Origin: Paragonimus westermani
Lineage: Eukaryota; Platyhelminthes; Trematoda; Plagiorchiida; Troglotrematidae
Direction of reading: 5' to 3'
Length of the DNA stretch: 64,000 bases
Assembly (NCBI GenBank): GCA_008508345.1
Contig: QNGE01000148.1
Coordinates: 153,369 to 217,368, forward strand
This document shows positions 61,325-64,000 of the stretch, piece after piece. Below the pieces are notes generated by a model. That model did not search any database. It was not told where the DNA came from and saw only the letters and a program-made list of their open reading frames with translations. The translations under genes and the position numbers were made by a program. Position 1 is the stretch's first letter. The number at the start of each line of letters is the position of its first letter.

Positions 61325-61847
61325 TGCCGTCCAATCCGCACTAAGTCGAGACGACGCAATCACCGTCATGAGGTTTTCATTCAGACCGAGATCGAAAGAT
61401 TGATGAAAGACGGCATCATCGAACCTTCGCGATCACCGTGGCGTACACCAGTGTTGGTCACTACCAGCGAGCACCATAAACGCCGCATGGCCGTCGAATC
61501 TAATTAAACCATTAGTCGGTTCACCTACCTGGACGACTATCCCCTACCTCATATCGATGACATGGTGGAGAAAACCACACAGTTAACTGTTTTCAGTACG
61601 TTGGACCTCCAGAGCTCTTACAACTAAATTCCCGTTAACGAAAGCGCAAAACAATGCACCGCATTTGAAGCGTGCAATAGCTTATACTAATTCCGTCGCA
61701 TATCTTTTGCTTGCTGCGATCGATGGACGAGCTGATCTGTCGGAAATGCTTAAGGGAACCTTTGTCCACGTTGACAGTATTAGTGTACAAGGAAAAGATG
61801 TGAATGATCATGAAACAAACCTCAGTTGTTTTGCAAGTGGCCGATAA
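61325..61847 (+). pseudogene. Reverse transcriptase (broken)
   Basis: The frame reads CRPIRTKSRR, EIERLMKDGIIEPSRSPW, a stop at 61505-61507, then DYPLPHIDDMV and FSTLDLQSSYN with the motif A aspartate at 61604-61606. Stops follow at 61625 and near YTAFEA, where the CFRRISFA remnant marks the following motif. The polymerase box normally YLDD or YVDD appears in another frame as HVDS (61767-61778), so the catalytic pair has been lost. The stretch between motif A and this box is also shortened. The enzyme is dead. Confidence 0.9.
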
Positions 61848-62451
61848 ATATGGGCTAACACCAACTCGAAACAAACGTGTTTTCGACGCCAAAGAAATTA
61901 GTCCCTTGGGTTAGGAAACATCCAAAAGATCCGTAAGGCCAGATCCCGACCGGTTCGAGCCGCTAAGCAAGCTGGCTGCACCTGGAAACTTGAAAGCACA
62001 ACAAAGAGTGGTTGGGATGTTCTCATACTATTCCCATTGGTTTTCCCACTTTTCAGACAAAATCGACCCGCTGATTGTCAACGAGAGCTTTCCCTCACCC
62101 AACGATGTGCTTACCGACTACGAATCTCTCAAATCCGAACTGGTTCAGCCTCGCTCCTTTCCATCGCCAGAGGTGTTACCCTTGCCGTTGGAACTGATGC
62201 CTCAGACAAAGTCCTCTCCGTTACACTAAATCAGATTCGCCGTCCCGTGGCCTTTTTCTCACGTACCCCCTCTGCAACCGAAAGAAACTATTCCGCTGTT
62301 GAAAAGGAAACTTACGCTACTATTGGATCTATTCGGAAATAGCGACATTACCCGAGTGGAACTCACTTCAAGCTGCTCACCGATCAACGTTCTGTTGCCT
62401 TTATGTTCGATATGAAAATTACTGGTATGATCAAGAACGACAAAATTCAAC
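61837..62451 (+). pseudogene. RT connection and RNase H (broken)
   Basis: First frame: KYGLTPTRNKRVFDAKEI, a stop at 61912-61914, RSVRPDPDRFEPLSKLAAPG and VVGMFSYYSHWFSHFSDKI, the tether between RT and RNase H. Another frame gives TDASD (about 62194-62208) with the RNase H catalytic aspartates, PVAFFSRTPSATERNYSAVE with the catalytic glutamate, a stop near 62340 and FKLLTDQRSVAFMFD. RNase H removes the RNA strand during copying. At least two frame changes and two stops break the gene. Confidence 0.88.
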
Positions 62452-62544
62452 ATTGGTGGACCGAACTATATCAATTCTATTATGATGTTGTGTTCAGGTA
62501 ATCCTGCGGCCGACATTCTATCTCGGGTCTTTTATGTATCAAAT

Positions 62545-63597
62545 CTTCCTGTCGACTATCTCAAAAAGCTCCATGGTTCACTTTGTCACCCCAGAATTAC
62601 TCGTTCACCTGATTTCGTTTAAGCAAAGAATTCGCCCTTCTCCCTAGACAACATCAAATCTGTTATTCAACAATTTTCTGTCTATTATCAACTAGAATGG
62701 AAATTCTACACTCCTTCTAGTAGTCCTTTAATTAAAGCGACACAGTCCTTTGAAAATCATAGTACTGATTCCAGAGGACCGATTCCCACTCCCATCTACA
62801 ATCACTATTTACCACCTCTAATTGACGAATTCTCCCGCCTCCCATTCGTTTTCCCCTGCCCAGACATGTCTGCCTCCACTGTCATTACCTTATTAACTGA
62901 CTTCTTTTCCGTGTTTAGTGTGCCATCATCCGTTCAATCCGACCGGGAATCTACCTTTATATGACAGGAGCTGAGACAAATTCCTCACGACCGGGGTGAG
63001 GCCACTAGAAGGATCATGAGTTGTAACCCACAAGGCAACGGCCAAGATGAAGGGCTCATTGACATTATATTGAAGACTGTTTCTCTTTGTTTCAAAGCAC
63101 TGATTGTTGGCCGATGTATGTAAGTGCTTCTGGACGTGTTGCACGCTACCAGGTCGTTGCTGTGTACTGCTATCAACGCTACTCCTCATGAGCGCATGTT
63201 TCTGCGTAATCGGAAGTCGTCCGCAGTAACTAGTCTGCTTCGGTGGTTCATCATACCGGGACCAGTTCAGTATCGGAAGAAATTCCGAACGTCTGTGTAC
63301 GGTCCTTCAGTAGGAGAGATTGAACTGTCAGAGAGTAACTCTGAATACGCACACATTCGACTTCTACGTGACCGTGAGGAAACTGTATCTCTCCGCCAGC
63401 TGGCTCCTTTTAAAAACATACCTCACCCGCCACAACCCATTTTGTCAGGTTCTATTTCAAACCCTTCTATTGGCGACTCACTCTACACCACATCAGACAC
63501 GACTGAAACTACTGGCGTACCAAAGACAAACGCTGAAACAAACGTTGTCTCAACGACAAAAAGGTTTACAATAGTTCGAAATCGCGAGGTGTAATCT
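62545..63597 (+). pseudogene. Integrase (three in-frame stops)
   Basis: A single frame reads from LPVDYLKKLHGSLCHPRITR through the catalytic core to the C-terminal domain. The DDE residues are encoded at 62767 (TDSRGPIP), 62941 (QSDRES) and 63049 (GNGQDEG), with 35 residues between the second and third: a DD35E arrangement. Conserved blocks FVFPCPDMSASTVI and ATRSLLCTAINATPHER follow. Stops lie at 62620, 62962 and 63121, and the last 157 codons (63124-63594) are uninterrupted. No frameshift was noticed, so this is the best preserved gene of the element. Integrase inserts the DNA copy into the genome. Confidence 0.93.
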
Positions 63598-63701
63598 CGC
63601 TCCACATTTTTGTTGTTATCCTTGTCTTAAGATAATCTACTTAATACACTGGACAGTTAAAACTCAATAATCCCTCTTTCCGTTAGCTAGCTTTTTTCCA
63701 T

Positions 63702-63712
63702 GGTGGGGGAGA
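63702..63712 (+). other. Polypurine tract
   Basis: The run 'ggtgggggaga' lies immediately before the start of the 3' LTR, where the plus-strand primer of an LTR retrotransposon is expected. This supports placing the LTR start at 63713 or 63714. Confidence 0.75.
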
Positions 63713-63852
63713 TTACCATATTTTATTTTCACATCGTATTCTCTTTCCTAGCTTACTGATTCTTCCATACATTTTTATTCCAATCTACCCCTCTGTCCAT
63801 TAAGTTAGAGATCACATGTCATGTTTTCTGGCTGAGTAAAGCCATCCGATCA
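63713..63852 (+). repeat. 3' LTR, truncated
   Basis: It aligns with the first 140 bp of the 5' LTR at about 80% identity by eye. It carries 'gagtaaagcc' where the 5' LTR has the AATAAA signal. The alignment stops at 'ccgatca', exactly where an ATC repeat begins; the last 50 bp present in the 5' LTR is missing. Confidence 0.82.
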
Positions 63853-63874
63853 TCATCATCATCATCATCATCAT
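63849..63874 (+). repeat. ATC microsatellite
   Basis: About eight and a half uninterrupted ATC units directly replace the 3' end of the LTR. It likely expanded from the 'atcatca' already present at that place in the LTR. Confidence 0.9.
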
Positions 63875-64000
63875 AGACAGCAATACATCAGTGGTTAACA
63901 CTAATGCTTAACTGCCACACAACCATGAAGAAACAGCAAACCCTATATAGAAAGAGAGAAGGAAAAAGAAGGGGACGGGAAGGGACCTAACTACTGAAAA
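63875..64000. other. Flank with A-box-like fragment and purine-rich tail
   Basis: 'cagtggttaacac' at about 63888-63901 is an exact 13-base match to the A-box region of SINE-like copy S3, but the bases around it differ. The last 60 bases are purine-rich (agaaagagagaaggaaaaag and on). It may be the start of another tRNA-derived repeat that runs out of the window. Confidence 0.35.

Larger units (their letters stand above)
59923..63874 (+). mobile_element. Decayed Ty3/gypsy LTR retrotransposon (CsRn1-like)
   Basis: Order of parts is 5' LTR, gag with two zinc knuckles, aspartic protease, reverse transcriptase, RNase H, integrase, polypurine tract and truncated 3' LTR. Protease-RT-RNase H-integrase is the Ty3/gypsy order, and the gag and integrase wording resembles the CsRn1-type elements of flatworms. 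The coding part is broken by repeated frameshifts and stops, and the two LTRs are only about 80% alike by eye, so the copy is old. An LTR element of this kind copies itself through an RNA intermediate in cytoplasmic particles; this one cannot. Confidence 0.93.

Noticed and set aside
1..64000. CRISPR arrays, rRNA genes, bacterial operons
   Set aside because: No regularly spaced direct repeats, no rRNA-like segments, and no closely packed long frames anywhere in the window.

Overview
This looks like a window of repeat-rich, gene-poor eukaryotic (metazoan) nuclear DNA. There are no operons, no ribosome-binding-site-led genes and no long host reading frames, and base composition is moderately AT-rich. 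Everything I can name is a transposable element or a repeat. A decayed Penelope-like element lies at about 7.4-9.9 kb, a decayed Ty3/gypsy LTR retrotransposon resembling the CsRn1-type elements of flatworms at about 59.9-63.9 kb, and a minus-strand non-LTR retrotransposon (LINE) fragment at about 56.0-57.0 kb. This mix, and the wording of the gag, integrase and Penelope proteins, recalls parasitic flatworm (trematode or cestode) genomes. That placement is an inference from memory of the families, not a database result.

Layout. 1-3.0 kb: no supportable gene. 3.0-3.23 kb: old copy of a repeat that recurs near 48.5 and 55.3 kb (R-repeat). 7.4-9.9 kb: Penelope-like element, with a palindrome of its terminal repeat at the left and a direct copy at the right; the reverse transcriptase is split over several frames, lacks its central part, and is followed by a GIY-YIG endonuclease remnant. 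10-28 kb: mostly featureless, apart from a degenerate SINE-like copy near 19.6 kb. 28.4, 50.2 and 57.0 kb: better preserved copies of the same SINE-like repeat, which carries tRNA-like A and B boxes. 30.86 kb: a cluster of AGGTCA half-sites. 35.43-35.55 kb: a long palindrome whose core arms are tRNA T-arm-like. 48.54-49.07 and 55.32-55.85 kb: two nearly identical copies of the R-repeat in inverted orientation. 55.3-57.4 kb: a mosaic of R-repeat, 20-bp perfect hairpin, LINE fragment and SINE-like repeat. 59.9-63.9 kb: the LTR element, whose 3' LTR breaks off into an ATC microsatellite.

How the parts relate. The Penelope-like, LTR and LINE copies carry frameshifts and stops, so none looks autonomous. 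The Penelope copy has lost the reverse transcriptase segment that should hold one catalytic aspartate; the LTR element keeps an integrase DD35E triad in translation but has a corrupted polymerase box; the LINE has a corrupted YADD box. The SINE-like repeat and the R-repeat are non-autonomous and have near-identical or well-preserved copies, so they moved or duplicated more recently than the coding elements decayed. No intact host gene could be identified. A few short reading frames that look protein-like (17.0-17.4, 46.3-46.6, 51.5-52.4, 58.9-59.4 kb) are given as low-confidence exon candidates, and the remaining stretches are described as seen.
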